Positions 10,429 to 20,375 of a DNA stretch of 28,174 nucleotides are shown here, piece after piece. The position numbers were made by a program, and so were the translations under genes. This stretch comes from Symsagittifera roscoffensis. Taxonomy: Eukaryota > Xenacoelomorpha > Acoela > Convolutidae. The stretch spans positions 1 through 28,174 of the forward strand of contig NW_026970635.1 of assembly GCF_963678635.1 (NCBI RefSeq), read 5' to 3'. Each line of letters begins with the position of its first letter. Within the stretch, counting starts at the first letter, position 1. A model generated the notes under the pieces. It saw nothing but the letters and a program-made list of their open reading frames with translations. It did not search any database and had not been told where the DNA came from.

Positions 10429-10574
10429 GTCCAGACTTGCGTAAGGAAACTAACGGATTATTTGTTCTCAGGGTGTTTTATTTTTTTCAGACAAAATTTG
10501 ACCACTTCATTAAAAAATTTTGTCGAAGTTTTTTTTACATAATCCGAAAACTATTTTTGCTATGAGCTCAAACT
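10429..10574 (-). mobile_element. R1 element, partial inverted copy in head-to-tail contact
   Basis: It begins GTCCAGACTTGCGTAAGGAA, a decayed hairpin-2 end, followed by TTTGTTCTCAGGGTG, TTTTTCAGACAAAATTTGAC and GAGCTCAAACTG. It is cut off where a + strand copy starts. Confidence 0.5.
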
Positions 10575-10812
10575 GTAACACGACTGCTTGTATCAGGGCA
10601 AAGCCCTTAATTTTCTGACTTCTTTTAAGGTCTATGGTGCAGTACAACATGAAAAGTTTAATTATAAAAAAATATAATTAAACTTTTTAATTTGAAATTG
10701 TTTGTAAAAAGCTCCCCTCTCAAGCCCTTTTAGGTACAAAGCGATAGATTTTACTTCTATTAGCAAATCAATTATGACAATTTACCGTTATTTTCGTAAA
10801 AAAATCGGAACA
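10575..10812 (+). mobile_element. R1 element, internally deleted copy
   Basis: The left end ACACGACTGCTTGTATCAGG is kept with GCAAAGCCCTT, as are GGTCTATGGTGCAGTA and a TACAAAGCGATAGATTTTAC block. It then jumps from ATTATGACA directly to the right end (CCGTTATTTTCG, AAAATCGGAACA). The central core is gone. Confidence 0.7.
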
Positions 10813-11320
10813 CTGAAGATAAAAAGTTATCGTGATGTTCTTCTCAATCAAAACCAAGTTTAACATTGAGGTGAAATTAGAGCTTGGCAAGTTTTGCGAT
10901 TCAACACAAAAAAAATGGATCTACCAAAACTTTCATAGATTTGTCTCGATTTGTCCAAAATGGAGTTGATTTTGAGGGAAAAACTCCAAACAAGGGAGTC
11001 ATCAGTGTTAAAATTGCATCGAAGCAAAATTTACGAAGCACAAACAGGTTGGCAAAACCTGGGTAGATGCCCGCAAGCCGAAAAAAAAGGGTTTAGTGAT
11101 GGTTTAACTTCAAAGTACCGCGATAGTTATTTCCATTTTTTGGTCCGTTTTGGTCCGTTCTAACAGCTAATATTAAACGAACAAAATTAAACTTGCGTTC
11201 TACAGCTAAACAGAAATACTAAGGATTTATTAATATTGCATATGGCTAAATCGTTGGCGCATTATATATCGTTCAAAATTTTTGAAAGATTTTTAGGTAT
11301 AGTAATCAAGTTCTAGTTAT
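10813..11320. other. Intronic stretch, nothing recognised
   Basis: Two overlapping short frames (10884-11163) have no recognisable domain or splice context. No RNA gene is seen. Confidence 0.4.
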
Positions 11321-11844
11321 AACAAGACTGCTCGTCTCAGGGCAAAGCCCTGAATGTTCTGACTGCCTTGGTCTCTGGAGCAGCAATAACATGAAAAATT
11401 TAAATAAAATAAAACAAAAATAATTTTAAAATAATCGAGATTTTTTGTTTCTGAAACATCAACCCACACGCCTTATTAAGTACAAAGTGATAGATTTTTT
11501 TTGCTCCTATCAACAAATCACTTATGACATATAAGCTTCCTTGAACCAATTTGGAACGATTTCTAAGACGGAGTAAATCTCGTTTACGCGTTAATAGCGT
11601 TAGATATCGCGCGTTAATTGTTGCAAATTGGCCAAAATGGCCATCTTTAAACTCCCATAAATTTTTGAAAAATGATCACAAGTGAAGTATCTTTTCAAAT
11701 TTAAGCTCAGGGTAACAATACCTTTTGAATGATATAAAAAAAATTTTGTCAAAAATGGCTAGTTCAAAAGCCAAAATTTGTCTGAAGAAAAAAACCCACC
11801 CGAGCACAAATATTCCGTTACTTTCGCATCAAAAGTCGGAACAA
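11321..11844 (+). mobile_element. R1 element, full-length copy
   Basis: It starts AACAAGACTGCTCGTCTCAG with an intact stem GGGCAAAGCCC. The core is shortened (TTTACGCGTTAATAGCG, then TTAGATATCGCGCGTTAATT). The right end is GAGCACAAATATTCCGTTAC, CTTTCGCATCAAAAG and TCGGAACA. Flanks are A/T. Confidence 0.85.
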
Positions 11845-11875
11845 TAAAAATAGTTCAGCAGTAATAGTTTTTGGA

Positions 11876-12220
11876 AAAATTATGGGGGTTACAAGATTGA
11901 AGTTTTAGCCATTTTGGGACAATTAACGCGCGATATATTTCGCTCTTCTAAAGCGTAAGCTGATATTTTTTCCGTCTGTTGAAAAGGTTTCAAATTCAAT
12001 TGAGGAATGCTATTTGATCTATTTAATACTCTATATGCGAATTACGAAAAAAATACTTTTGAAATTTAACATAGCGCGTGAGAATTGATTATTAAAACTC
12101 ATTTATTATGGAACGTTTTTTTCATGTTTTTCCATCATTTTTTAGAGCGAGCACTGCTTCTTTGAAACCAAAAGGCAGTCGGATCATTCAGTGCGTTCTC
12201 GAGGAACTGATTCGGTTATA
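11876..12220 (-). mobile_element. R1 element, decayed inverted copy
   Basis: Recognisable blocks are TTTTGGGACAATTAACGCGC, GATATATTTCGCTCTTCTAA, AGCGTAAGCTG and the terminal AAGGCAGTCGGATCATTCAG. The right terminus is scrambled (GTTCTCGAGGAACTGATTCG). Confidence 0.6.
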
Positions 12221-13480
12221 ATGCGATTGTAACTTATATTAAAAAGTTTTGGATGATCAAAACAAACATTTAGCAAGCAGCCTTAATGTCCAATTTTTGT
12301 TCTTGTCACAATTTTTGAAAAATGCTACCTTTGTAGTAAAAGTATGGGGGTTTAACAAAATTCCATCTGTTAAAATTCCATCTGGGAGGCCAATTTGTAC
12401 ATGGCGTAATCAGCAAAAAAATCCAGCCCAAAAACCATTCCAAATTAAATTGAGAGAACTATTTGGTCCGCAAAGGCAATCTAAGACGCAAAATATGTAT
12501 ATTAATTTTGCAATAGCCAGAAACAAAATTTTGAAGCGCGGTTTAAATATAATTTTTTTTCGGGTTAATTAAATCAGCACTGTACTCCAGACACGTTAAA
12601 TACCAGGCACAATATTCAAATTTTTTGTCTGGTTCGACCAGTATTTTATTAATTTCGTCTTTTTAAATTCAGGATACCCATCGATGCAGTTATAAATACT
12701 TAATGTTTGACTTTCAAACACTCATTAAGCTGGGAACTTTTTAGGCATATTTACCCTAGCGACTTACCCTTCATGTACTTTTCCCATTAAGCGAACAGTT
12801 CGTGCATCTACTTTATGGTTCATTCAACTTCTTCAATCTGGTTAAGAGCTCAAAAAATCATCTAATGCAAAAGGCATATTCCATTAGTACTTAGAAAAAA
12901 ACCAATTGAATGGTTCGCTGCATCAAAAGCAGCTTAGAAGATGAAAAGAAGGTCTTTAAAGAGTCCTTCAGGTTTATACCATTTAATCGACAGTATGTTC
13001 AAATCAAACTGTCAAAAGCCTCCATTCGATTGAAATAAACGAATTCAAATGAAACCGAAATAAAAAATCCTTGACGCCATGAAAGTTTTCGAGTTGCGTA
13101 ATTAAAAACAATCAAACAAAACCTGCATTTCTATCGAGTTTGTCATGAAATAAGTAATAAAGTCCAAGGAAAATTTTCTCATTCTTTTTGTAAAAATAAC
13201 CTAATGGATATAAATAAATCTGCTGTTAGTGACCTGGTTTCACAATAAATCATAATTAATTAGTCTCTGATTTTATTTCAATTCTTTGTCAGTTGTCCAA
13301 ATCGTTAAACACAGCCTTCATTCAATAGTCATCCTGTGTCGTCAATCACTATGATAAACTAGATTGGAACTAGTTCTCTTCATTGGTTACAATGCCGATG
13401 ACTGTGGTTGAAAACAACTGCGGGGGACAATAAAAGTTGGGTTATTTTTCGCACTAAATTCTTTAAGCGGATTAAATTGA
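12221..13480. other. AT-rich intronic stretch
   Basis: About 1.26 kb with no supported gene. The 107-codon frame at 12249-12572 has no domain, TM segment or splice context and is not called. Small palindromes such as CTGGTTCGACCAG (near 12630) occur. Confidence 0.4.
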
Positions 13481-13602
13481 CATCCTCCATCTCCTCCCTC
13501 CCCCAAAGTAGACCAAGTTAAGATCTTCCAACCCAGCGTTCAATTTGTAAAAATGTAAAAATGCCTTGTTCTGATTGGTGGAAAATTCGAACCTAGAACC
13601 AA

Positions 13603-13650
13603 GTTAACATCCTCCCCCCTAAACGTGTTTGGGGGATGGAGGCTGTTAAC
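13603..13650. repeat. Imperfect hairpin with GTTAAC ends
   Basis: GTTAACATCCTCCCCCC on the left pairs with GGGGGATGGAGGCTGTTAAC on the right around an AAACGTGTTT loop. A related CCTCCATCTCCTCCCTCCC tract lies just to the left (about 13487-13505), which suggests a small decayed inverted-repeat element. Confidence 0.5.
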
Positions 13651-13704
13651 TTGTTCCCACTAAGCAACTCAAAAACGGTTCGTAAAGTATCGAGCAAAGT
13701 AGAT

Positions 13705-14046
13705 TTTTGAAATCCTTTCGATCGTGATTTTAAATCCAAAATGAAAATTTTTCAAAACTATATCTGTCAACTTTTTTGCAACTTTTTTTGTGATATCTGT
13801 CGACTTCTTTACAAAAATTTTTTTTGACTTTTTTACACGGCAAACTTTTTTATGTTATACGCTTCCCTCTTTTCTTTTTGAAATCCTTTCGATCGTGATT
13901 CTAAATCCAAAATGAAAATTTTTCAAAACTATATCTGTCAACTTTTTTGCAACTTTTTTTGTGATATCTGTCGACTTCTTTACAAAATTTTTTTTTGACT
14001 TTTTTACACGGCAAACTTTTTTATGTTATACGCTTCCCTCTTTTCT
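13705..14046. repeat. 171-bp tandem duplication, two copies
   Basis: The block beginning TTTTTGAAATCCTTTCGATC recurs 171 bp later and both copies end CGCTTCCCTCTTTTCTTT. Only a few differences are visible, such as GATTTTAAATCC against GATTCTAAATCC and a one-base change in the T run. Each unit also has an internal echo (TATCTGTCAACTTTTTTGC and TATCTGTCGACTTCTTTAC). A recent local duplication. Confidence 0.9.
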
Positions 14047-14575
14047 TTCTGTTCATTTCTACAGATGTTAAAGCACAATTAATTAAAACATTTAACTAGT
14101 TCTATCAAATCATATACCTGAGAAAACGACAGAAAATCAGAACACAAAAAAGAAAATAATCAATTTCGTTAGTAAACAATACGGTGGTCGGAACGTTACA
14201 TAGAACTCAGTTTCAAGGGTTGAAAGGCAAGTTTCAATTGGAATTGCCCGAACTGGAAATCAAATTGCATAAGTTTACAAAAAAAATATTGTTTTTAGGT
14301 AAAACATCGTTTTTATGAAAAAATATTCTAGCTCAATAATCAACGAGGTGAGAAAAAAACATCGCATCAAAAACTATATTTTCGTCAATTGTTTTCGGTT
14401 AGAACACAAGCCAACTCTAACATATTCAACTTGTTTTTTTCAGAATTCAAAAAGAATGAATCAATTTATTACTACATGTTTATACTGCAAGAAAATTTTT
14501 GTTACAAGTTTGAAAATTTTGAAAGTGCATGTGAAAAGAATACAAAGAATACATGCAAGAAAATTTTTTGAACCT
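14047..14575. other. AT-rich intronic stretch
   Basis: No gene supported. The 112-codon + strand frame (14315-14653) ends inside an R1 copy and is AT-rich, so I treat it as chance. Confidence 0.4.
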
Positions 14576-15066
14576 TTGTTCCGCCGCTCGAAGAAAGTAG
14601 CGTTATTTTTGCTCGGGTTAGTTTTTGTTCCGACTTTCGAAGAAAATGACTGAATATTTGTGCTCGGGGTTCCAGTGGTTTTTTTTTCTACGAACTAATT
14701 TCGACTTTTTTAACTAGCCATAATTGAAATTTTTTTTTGTAAAGTTATGTGGGTTTAAATATTGTCATTTTGGCCAATTTGGGAATATCAACGCGCAATG
14801 TAAGAACGCGTAAGCGGAGATTTAATCCGTCTTAGAAATAGTTTGTTGAAGCAGGCTATTTGCCAAATGTGCTATGTTACTATGCGAAACCTATCCCTTT
14901 GTCTTTTGAATTGTTTGATCTTTAAAAATATCTCAAATTTTGTAAAGAAAAAGTTTTTCTTTTTTTTTTGAAAAAAAAAACATTAACTGTTACAAAGCGA
15001 ACACTGATTCATAGAACAAGGCAGTCGGAACATTCAATGCTTCGCCTTGATACGAGCAGTCTTGTT
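14576..15066 (-). mobile_element. R1 element, inverted, with duplicated hairpin-2 end
   Basis: Two successive versions of the hairpin-2 end occur: TTTGTTCCGCCGCTCGAAGA with TTTTTGCTCGGG (about 14576-14618), and TTGTTCCGACTTTCGAAGAA with TTTGTGCTCGGGG (from 14625). A single body follows (TTTTAACTAGCCA, AACGCGTAAGCGGAGATTTA), with one end GCAGTCGGAACATTCAATGC, then TTGATACGAGCAGTCTTGTT. Much of the core palindrome is lost. Confidence 0.75.
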
Positions 15067-15298
15067 CGGATTTTGTTTTCCTAGTTTTATTCCTTGCATG
15101 CAGGCGCAAAATGAGATACTTTGCGCATGGTCACGTATAAACATAACGAATTTTCCCGCCTCAATTTAAACTAAAATTTTTCTAATTGCCGCTTCCTCTT
15201 TCATAGGATTAATTATAATTCTCATTGTCAATGAGCATCTCCAACTTAAATATAGGCGTCAAATAGTTTCGAAGTCACACCTATAAAACAATATCAAA

Positions 15299-15465
15299 TT
15301 GATCCCAGGTAAATAATCTTTTTAATTTTCAGAGCAGGATGTCATGATTTTTCAGTAAGTAAAACAATTAACTGAAATTGCCTATTCAGAAGTTGAAATT
15401 AAACATTACAAAAAAACCGACCGAGCACAAATATTCCGTCACTTTCTTCGAAAAATTCAAATTTT
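15299..15465 (+). mobile_element. R1 element, right-end fragment
   Basis: GATCCCAGGTAAATAATC, then AGAGCAGGATGTCATGA, and finally CGACCGAGCACAAATATTCC with GTCACTTTCTTCGAAAA. Only the right third of the element remains. Confidence 0.55.
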
Positions 15466-15479
15466 CATATTTTGTAGAA

Positions 15480-15967
15480 CCAAAACAAAGCCTTAAAGGG
15501 TTTGATTGCCGTTTAAAACCGATAAAAATATTCTGGTTGAACATTTGATCAAAAAATTGAACAAATGTAGAGAAAGTTGTAATTTTTTTGGCATTTTTTT
15601 CTTTCGATCATTTTAAACGCTATATGAAGTATATGAAGTACAAAATGATACTCTAACGTAGGAGTTAGATAGAGTATAACGTATAAGTTTGAGAAAAATT
15701 TTTGCCAGAATTCTTTTTGGAACAAATTCAAATCCCCTCGTATTAGTCATAAGGATGGAGTTTATTAAACGCTAATTATCTCAAATTGGCTCTTTTCAAA
15801 CCCACATTTTTAATTCGGAGTTTGTGGTATCAATAGCTCTCGGTCTATATCATAAAATACCGTCAAAAATTACTACGTCAAAAGTATTAATATGTTCGAC
15901 GTTTGCCAGGCGGAAAAAACACCCTGAGCACAACTATACCGTCATTTTTGTAGGATGCTGAAACAGC
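15480..15967 (+). mobile_element. R1-like, heavily decayed copy
   Basis: A faint R1 order remains: AAAGCCTTAAAGGGTTTGAT, AACGCTATATGAAGTA, CTAATTATCTCAAATTGGC, CATAAAATACCGTCAAAAAT and CCTGAGCACAACTATACCG. A tandem GTATATGAA doubling is seen near 15630. Low sequence identity makes this tentative. Confidence 0.4.
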
Positions 15968-16142
15968 CAGATGCAAAAGCAGCTACTTTGCAAAAATTTC
16001 CAAAAATTTGGCTGTCCCCCAGCAAGAAGTATGAAAAATGGACTTGAAGTGCGCATTCATTGTTCAGAAATGGCAGACTGGCAATGTTTTATGGCAATCT
16101 GCTCAAAACTTTCTGGCGCCAAAAACTATCGCGTAATTAAAA

Positions 16143-16791
16143 ACAAGACTGCTCGTATCAGGGCGTAGCCCTGAGTATTTCGACTGCTTTTTAAAGTTTA
16201 TGGAGCAGTAATAACCTCAAAAAAATTAAAATGTAATAAAATAAAAAGATATGTAATAAAATAAAAAGATATGTAATAGAATAAAAAGATATGTATTAAA
16301 AAAATATAAAATTAAATGTAAAATGTAAATGTAAAATGTAAATGTAAAAAGTAAAAAAAAAATAAATTAATTTTCTTCTAAAATTTGAAATTTTTTATGA
16401 AAATCATCCCCCCTAATGCCATATAAAATTCAAAAGGATAGATTTTGCTTCTTTTAAGAACTCTTTTATGGCAAATAAGCTTCTTTCAACCAAACTGGAA
16501 CGATTTCTAAGACGGAATAAATCTCCGCTTACACGTTAATAGCGCGAAATATATCGCGCGTTAATTGTCCCAAATCGGCCAAAATGGCAAACTTCTAAAC
16601 CCCATAACTTTACGAAAAATGATCATAGGTGAACTATCTTTTCAAATTTAAGCGCAAGGCAACAATACCTTTAAAATGATATATAAAAAACTCCATCAAA
16701 ATGGCTAGGTAAAAGTCGAAATATGTCTGAAGAAAAAAAAATCCACCCGAGCACAAATATCTCGTAACTTTCGTTTCGAAAGTCGGAACAA
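16143..16791 (+). mobile_element. R1 element, full-length copy with microsatellite insert
   Basis: Intact left end ACAAGACTGCTCGTATCAGG with GCGTAGCCCTGA, complete core (GCGCGAAATATATCGCGCGT) and right end CTTTCGTTTCGAAAG with TCGGAACA. The spacer after the left end is expanded by a 20-bp tandem repeat (GATATGTAATAAAATAAAAA type, about 16226-16305) and an AAATGTAAATGT repeat (to about 16350). This makes the copy about 115 bp longer than the reference. Confidence 0.85.
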
Positions 16792-17266
16792 TTATATTAA
16801 CTTCGAGCTCATAAAACTTCGAGCTTCAACTTCGACATAAAAAACTAGTGATCGAAATTCGTGGATCGCGTTCTTTTGTATGATCAAACCAAACCACACA
16901 ATATTTTTTCACCTTGAAACCTTGTATAAAAAATACATTGCTATTAGAGCATGAGGTACCACCATATATAATATCACCAGAAGATGCCATTTGATCTGTT
17001 CACTGAAATTGGCTTTGAAAGCCGCTTGTCTATTTATGACAAGGCCTAATATGGTACATTCAGTGTTTGAATAATACACAGTTTAGCCATGTAATCAATT
17101 ACCTTAACATTGTGTTAAAATCGAAATGCAGAGAAAGAGAAAGATATTTTTAGATACAACTAGTACTGCTACCTGTGGGGCAAATATATATGTGTATTCA
17201 ATTAACTCCCTACAATATACTATCTAAATTATACTATGAATTCCCGTTTTGGTGGGCTTAATTTAC
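16792..17266. other. AT-rich intronic stretch next to the helix-5 exon
   Basis: It holds the donor side of the 12.1 kb intron (GTAAAT at 17266 downwards). Nothing else is recognised. Confidence 0.4.
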
Positions 17267-17589
17267 CATTTAAGCAAGTCCCCCGCGGGTGATTGGAGTG
17301 AGTTCTGTTCTCCTGGGATGCGCGCAATGGGGGTACTTGGGAAATGGCATTGCATCTTGGTATCCCGTTGCCATGTTGCATGGAGTTGCCGTTGTTATTG
17401 TTATTGTTGTTATTGTTGTTTTGGGGTGTGTTAGATGCTGCAGGAGCGTTGGTTGTAGAGGTCACGCCCCCTGACCTTCGTCTGACCTCGACTGAGAACT
17501 CCCAGTAGTACTTGGTGACTAGAACTGCAGGCACCAGAAAATCCACAATGTACACTGTCACATTAGTCAGCAGGAATTGAAGGTCACCG
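17267..17589 (-). CDS. Internal exon of the same class A GPCR: helix 5 and start of Asn-rich intracellular loop 3
   Basis: The exon begins after a good acceptor (TTGTCTATTTCAG) with one base that completes a split Gly codon, then has 107 codons and one trailing base. Residues 9-33 form a helix: VTVYIVDFLVPAVLV followed by TKYYWEF. The Pro at residue 20 fits position 5.50 and the Tyr eight residues later fits 5.58, the usual class A pattern. The basic EVRRRS then marks the cytoplasmic end. An NVT sequon lies at the outer edge of the helix. After residue 39 the sequence is a low-complexity loop with ten consecutive Asn (residues 57-66, mixed AAC/AAT codons) and many Ser, Thr, Pro and His. The donor ATG|GTAAAT at 17267/17266 gives phase 1, which fits the next exon at 5198. 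Without splicing the frame would stop about 12 codons later, at 17229. Antisense ORFs here are shadows of the AAC repeat. Helix 5 identity is fairly secure; the ligand is unknown. Confidence 0.75.
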
Positions 17590-17914
17590 CTGAAATAGAC
17601 AAATGAACCCCGTTGATATCGAGAGTTACGAAAGATTCAGATTGACAAAAATTTGTTTAAATAAACAACAAATAAGGCAGTCAGGAGTTTTTGCATGGAA
17701 AGCCTGTGTTTCAGACAAAATGGGATGTCTTAACGTCGCGTGAAAAAAAAAGTCTAAATTGCAGAGAAAAAAATGAACCAGAATCGGCAGGTCTTTCTTT
17801 TTAATCACTTTGAGCAAATTTCTGTTGTAATTTTTTGCAGTATAATATAATGGACAGAAATAAAGAAGCTCATAGTCGCGGAAAAAAACAAGCTGCAAAG
17901 ATTCCCGGGTTGAC

Positions 17915-18037
17915 CAAAATGTGCAACCATACGTCGCACCATGCATGATTCATGGAAGCCATGAAAAAATGCTCACCTATTTTTATGTTAAAATAACACA
18001 TTTTCCATGCATGACGCGACGTATGGTTGCACATTTT
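17915..18037. repeat. Long palindrome, about 30-bp arms
   Basis: The left arm TGTGCAACCATACGTCGC followed by CATGCATG is mirrored on the right by CATGCATGACGCGACGTATG followed by GTTGCACA, with a spacer of about 60 bp and only about two mismatches. It could form a stable cruciform or RNA hairpin. A 106-codon minus-strand frame across it is not a gene. Confidence 0.8.
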
Positions 18038-18732
18038 TTTATTATGAGGGACTTCAAATTAGACAATTTTGATAAAATCAAAGCATCTCGGCCTACTTAG
18101 TAAAGTTGCCACGCAACATACCTTGTTACTGGTGAAGATACAAGCGAGAAGTTCTAAAGAAAATAGTATATTTTCGAAACTGAATCAATTATTCTAGGAT
18201 TTTAAAAAATATTTTTCCTGTTTAAGTCAATCAATTGGTTAAATTAGCTAGCTGCAGCAAAATGAGCATGCTGAATGCTATTTGTAATTTTTAATTGTCT
18301 CTTAGTTTTGGTTAGATGACAGATTTCGAAAGAAACTTGATGAATCAATGAAAAGTTTCGATAAGAAGATATTGCGCTTAAGTTTTTTTTTTGGTTTGTC
18401 AAAGTTGGCATTTTCCATGGAACAATAGTTTTCATACGTAGAACCATGTATGTTGCGAGTGATGATCTGCATGGTGATAAAAAAGTCAAAATATAATAAA
18501 AACGTATCGTGTACAAAAGATACGATTCTTAAATCATTTTTTTCCAGCTAACCTCTATTTTCACGTTTTTCCAGAGAAAAAAAATGTTTTATGAGAAATG
18601 TCTTTCACACACAGCACCACATAAGTTGCGACGTATGATTTGCATGGTGAAAATTTTTCATATCTTACTAAGAGCTTGCATAACGATGAGAGGTCATTTT
18701 ATTACTAATTTCATTCGCCAAAAAGCTACACG

Positions 18733-19736
18733 CACTGACAAAAATGGTTTCAGATCGATTTAAATTGATTTTAAATCGATTTTAAATCGATCCAAATCGA
18801 TTAACAATGTACAAATTTATCGAACTTAAATGGATTTTAAATCGATCTTCTTGAAAACTTTAGATCGATTTGAGTGTCTAAAATATTGATTTAAATCGAT
18901 ATCGATGGATTTTCAGACTCACAAAAATCAATTTTTTTGCTAACACGGCGAAAAAAAACATACCCTTTAACAAAATAGTGGGAATTTTTCATTCTCGATT
19001 TTTTAAAAACAAACAATCGTACCAGATGCTATAAAATTCAATAAAACGATCCACATAAATCAGATTTTAAGCTCGAAAATAGGCAATGAAATTATAGAAA
19101 ACTGTTGTAAATCAGATTTTGCAAATTCCTATGTAACAAACAAGAAAAGGGTCAGAATGAATTGAAATTTGATTTGGTTAATATGCAATTAAATCAAAAA
19201 ATATTATGAAGATAAATCAGATTTTGGGCAAAACATATAAAACGAATCAAGAAAAGTATCGAAACAGATCAGTTTTTGAACACAAATAGGCAAGAAAATC
19301 AAAGAATTTTATCGATATTTTGGTATTTTTATTTGGTAATAGGCAAGAAAATCATAGAATTTTATCGATGTTTTGGTGTTATTATTTGGTCTTTTTTACG
19401 CTACAATACGATATGGATGTGAAATGAAAAGTGATAGGCAATGAATAAATGCAATAAAAGTTCGAAACTGATAAATCTCGAATAAAAAAAATTGATTTAA
19501 ACTGATTTAAATCCGTTTTAATCCCCTTAAAAACAAAAACAAACTCAGATTGGAAAAAATGCATTTAAATTTTTTTAGTTCGGATTTCAGATCAATTTAA
19601 ATCGATTTTAAATCGATCCAATCAATCTTCATCTTTTTCACCTAATCTTCGTACTTTTTTCATACTAAATTCTATCTAAATTTAATCAACGTACTTTTTT
19701 CATACTAAAATCGATCCTAATCCAATTTTTTCAGTG
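18733..19736. mobile_element. CACTG-ended inverted-repeat DNA element, nested
   Basis: The left terminus CACTGACAAAAATGG and the inverted right terminus CACTGAAAAAATTGG continue inward to a shared GATCGATTT; 24 of 29 positions agree (18733-18761 and 19708-19736). The subterminal DNA is full of TTTAAATCGATT motifs (about 18750-18905 and 19490-19615). It is 1004 bp with no transposase frame. CACTG ends recall EnSpm/CACTA elements, but I could not identify a 3-bp target duplication. The assignment is tentative; the element itself is well supported. Confidence 0.65.
19285..19390. repeat. 53-bp tandem duplication inside the CACTG element
   Basis: AATAGGCAAGAAAATCA recurs 53 bp later, and both copies continue AGAATTTTATCGAT with TTTTGGT. 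A second small direct repeat, CGTACTTTTTTCATACTAAA, is at about 19648 and 19690. Confidence 0.85.
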
Positions 19737-20066
19737 CGGGTGTTCTGAGGGTTTTCGAAATAAATGTATCTGCTACGCATGATTACACATTTTTTTCATG
19801 CAAATCAATCATGGATGTGTATGGTTGCGCATTATCTTCTATGATGGGCAACCCGGAATAATAAAATGACCGTTTGTTCCACTTTTTTTAAATTGTTATC
19901 TCTGTAACTGTGTGAGATTCTTGGCTAAACTTTTGACATATTGAGCTAAGGATTTTGGCCAGACTCTCATTTACAAATCCCTCAGCATATGAGATCGAGC
20001 TCGAAAAATTTTACATAATTATTTTTAACAAATTACTTAAATCTGAAAAGGTTTTAGTACTGAAGC

Positions 20067-20375
20067 CAGCAGCGGATTTAGCGGGGGTGGGTACAGACGC
20101 CCCCTTGTCCCTTTCAGGGATTCGAACCTTTGACGACCCAAAAGGTCCTCCCTTTGGTACTATTTTAAGACACCCATCTCTGGCTAATTAAACCTTAAAT
20201 TTTTCCGAGGCGCCATAATGTATATACTAGTTTTGACGGGAGAGCGCGGACCAAAAAAACCACTTGTATCGGTCAAAACCAATTTTTTCAGGGTATTGCA
20301 AGTTTTTACTCGAAACCTATCAAAAATGCCTAAAAAACGCTTCTTTGGCCTAATTTTTGTTTCAAGGTGTAGTGT
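20067..20375 (+). mobile_element. hAT-like MITE, left part only
   Basis: It starts CAGCAGCGGATTTAGCGGGG, matching the CAGNGGCGGATCTAG type of end. It shares with the 4270 copy the blocks CCTTTGGTACTATTTTAAGA (there TTTGTACTATTTTGAGATAT), CCGAGGCGCC and CCTAAAAAACGCTTCTTTGG. The right terminus is missing: similarity stops where the foldback element begins at 20376. The GGATTCGAACC near 20117 resembles a tRNA B box on the minus strand but belongs to this element. Confidence 0.6.

Larger units (their letters stand above)
5199..17266 (-). other. Inferred GPCR intron within intracellular loop 3
   Basis: About 12.1 kb. It is bounded by donor GTAAAT (17266) and acceptor TTTTACAG (5199), with phase 1 on one side and two completing bases on the other. 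It is packed with R1 copies and duplications, and no other coding exon was seen. Confidence 0.55.
17901..19859. mobile_element. Non-autonomous inverted-repeat element with ATTCCCGGGTTG ends
   Basis: The left end ATTCCCGGGTTGACCA and the inverted right end ATTCCGGGTTGCCCAT match apart from one inserted C and a few bases. Inside both ends lies a GCAACCATAC motif. The motif TTGCGACGTATG with TTTGCATGGTG recurs in degraded form near 18440 and 18625. Palindrome arms at 17915-17946 and 18006-18037 repeat the same block in inverted form. There is no coding region. A second element (18733-19736) appears inserted inside. Target duplication not resolved. Confidence 0.5.

Noticed and set aside
12249-12572. 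107-codon + strand frame
   Set aside because: No domain, no hydrophobic segment, AT-driven composition and no splice context.
14315-14653. 112-codon + strand frame
   Set aside because: It ends inside an R1 copy and has chance-like Lys/Phe/Asn composition.
17249-17474. + strand frames over the helix-5 exon (Cys/Tyr- and Val/Ile-rich)
   Set aside because: They are antisense to the AAC/AAT repeat of the receptor exon; the minus strand has the splice sites and helix pattern.
20112-20130. GGATTCGAACC, a B-box look-alike on the minus strand
   Set aside because: Part of the hAT-like MITE; no A box or cloverleaf around it.
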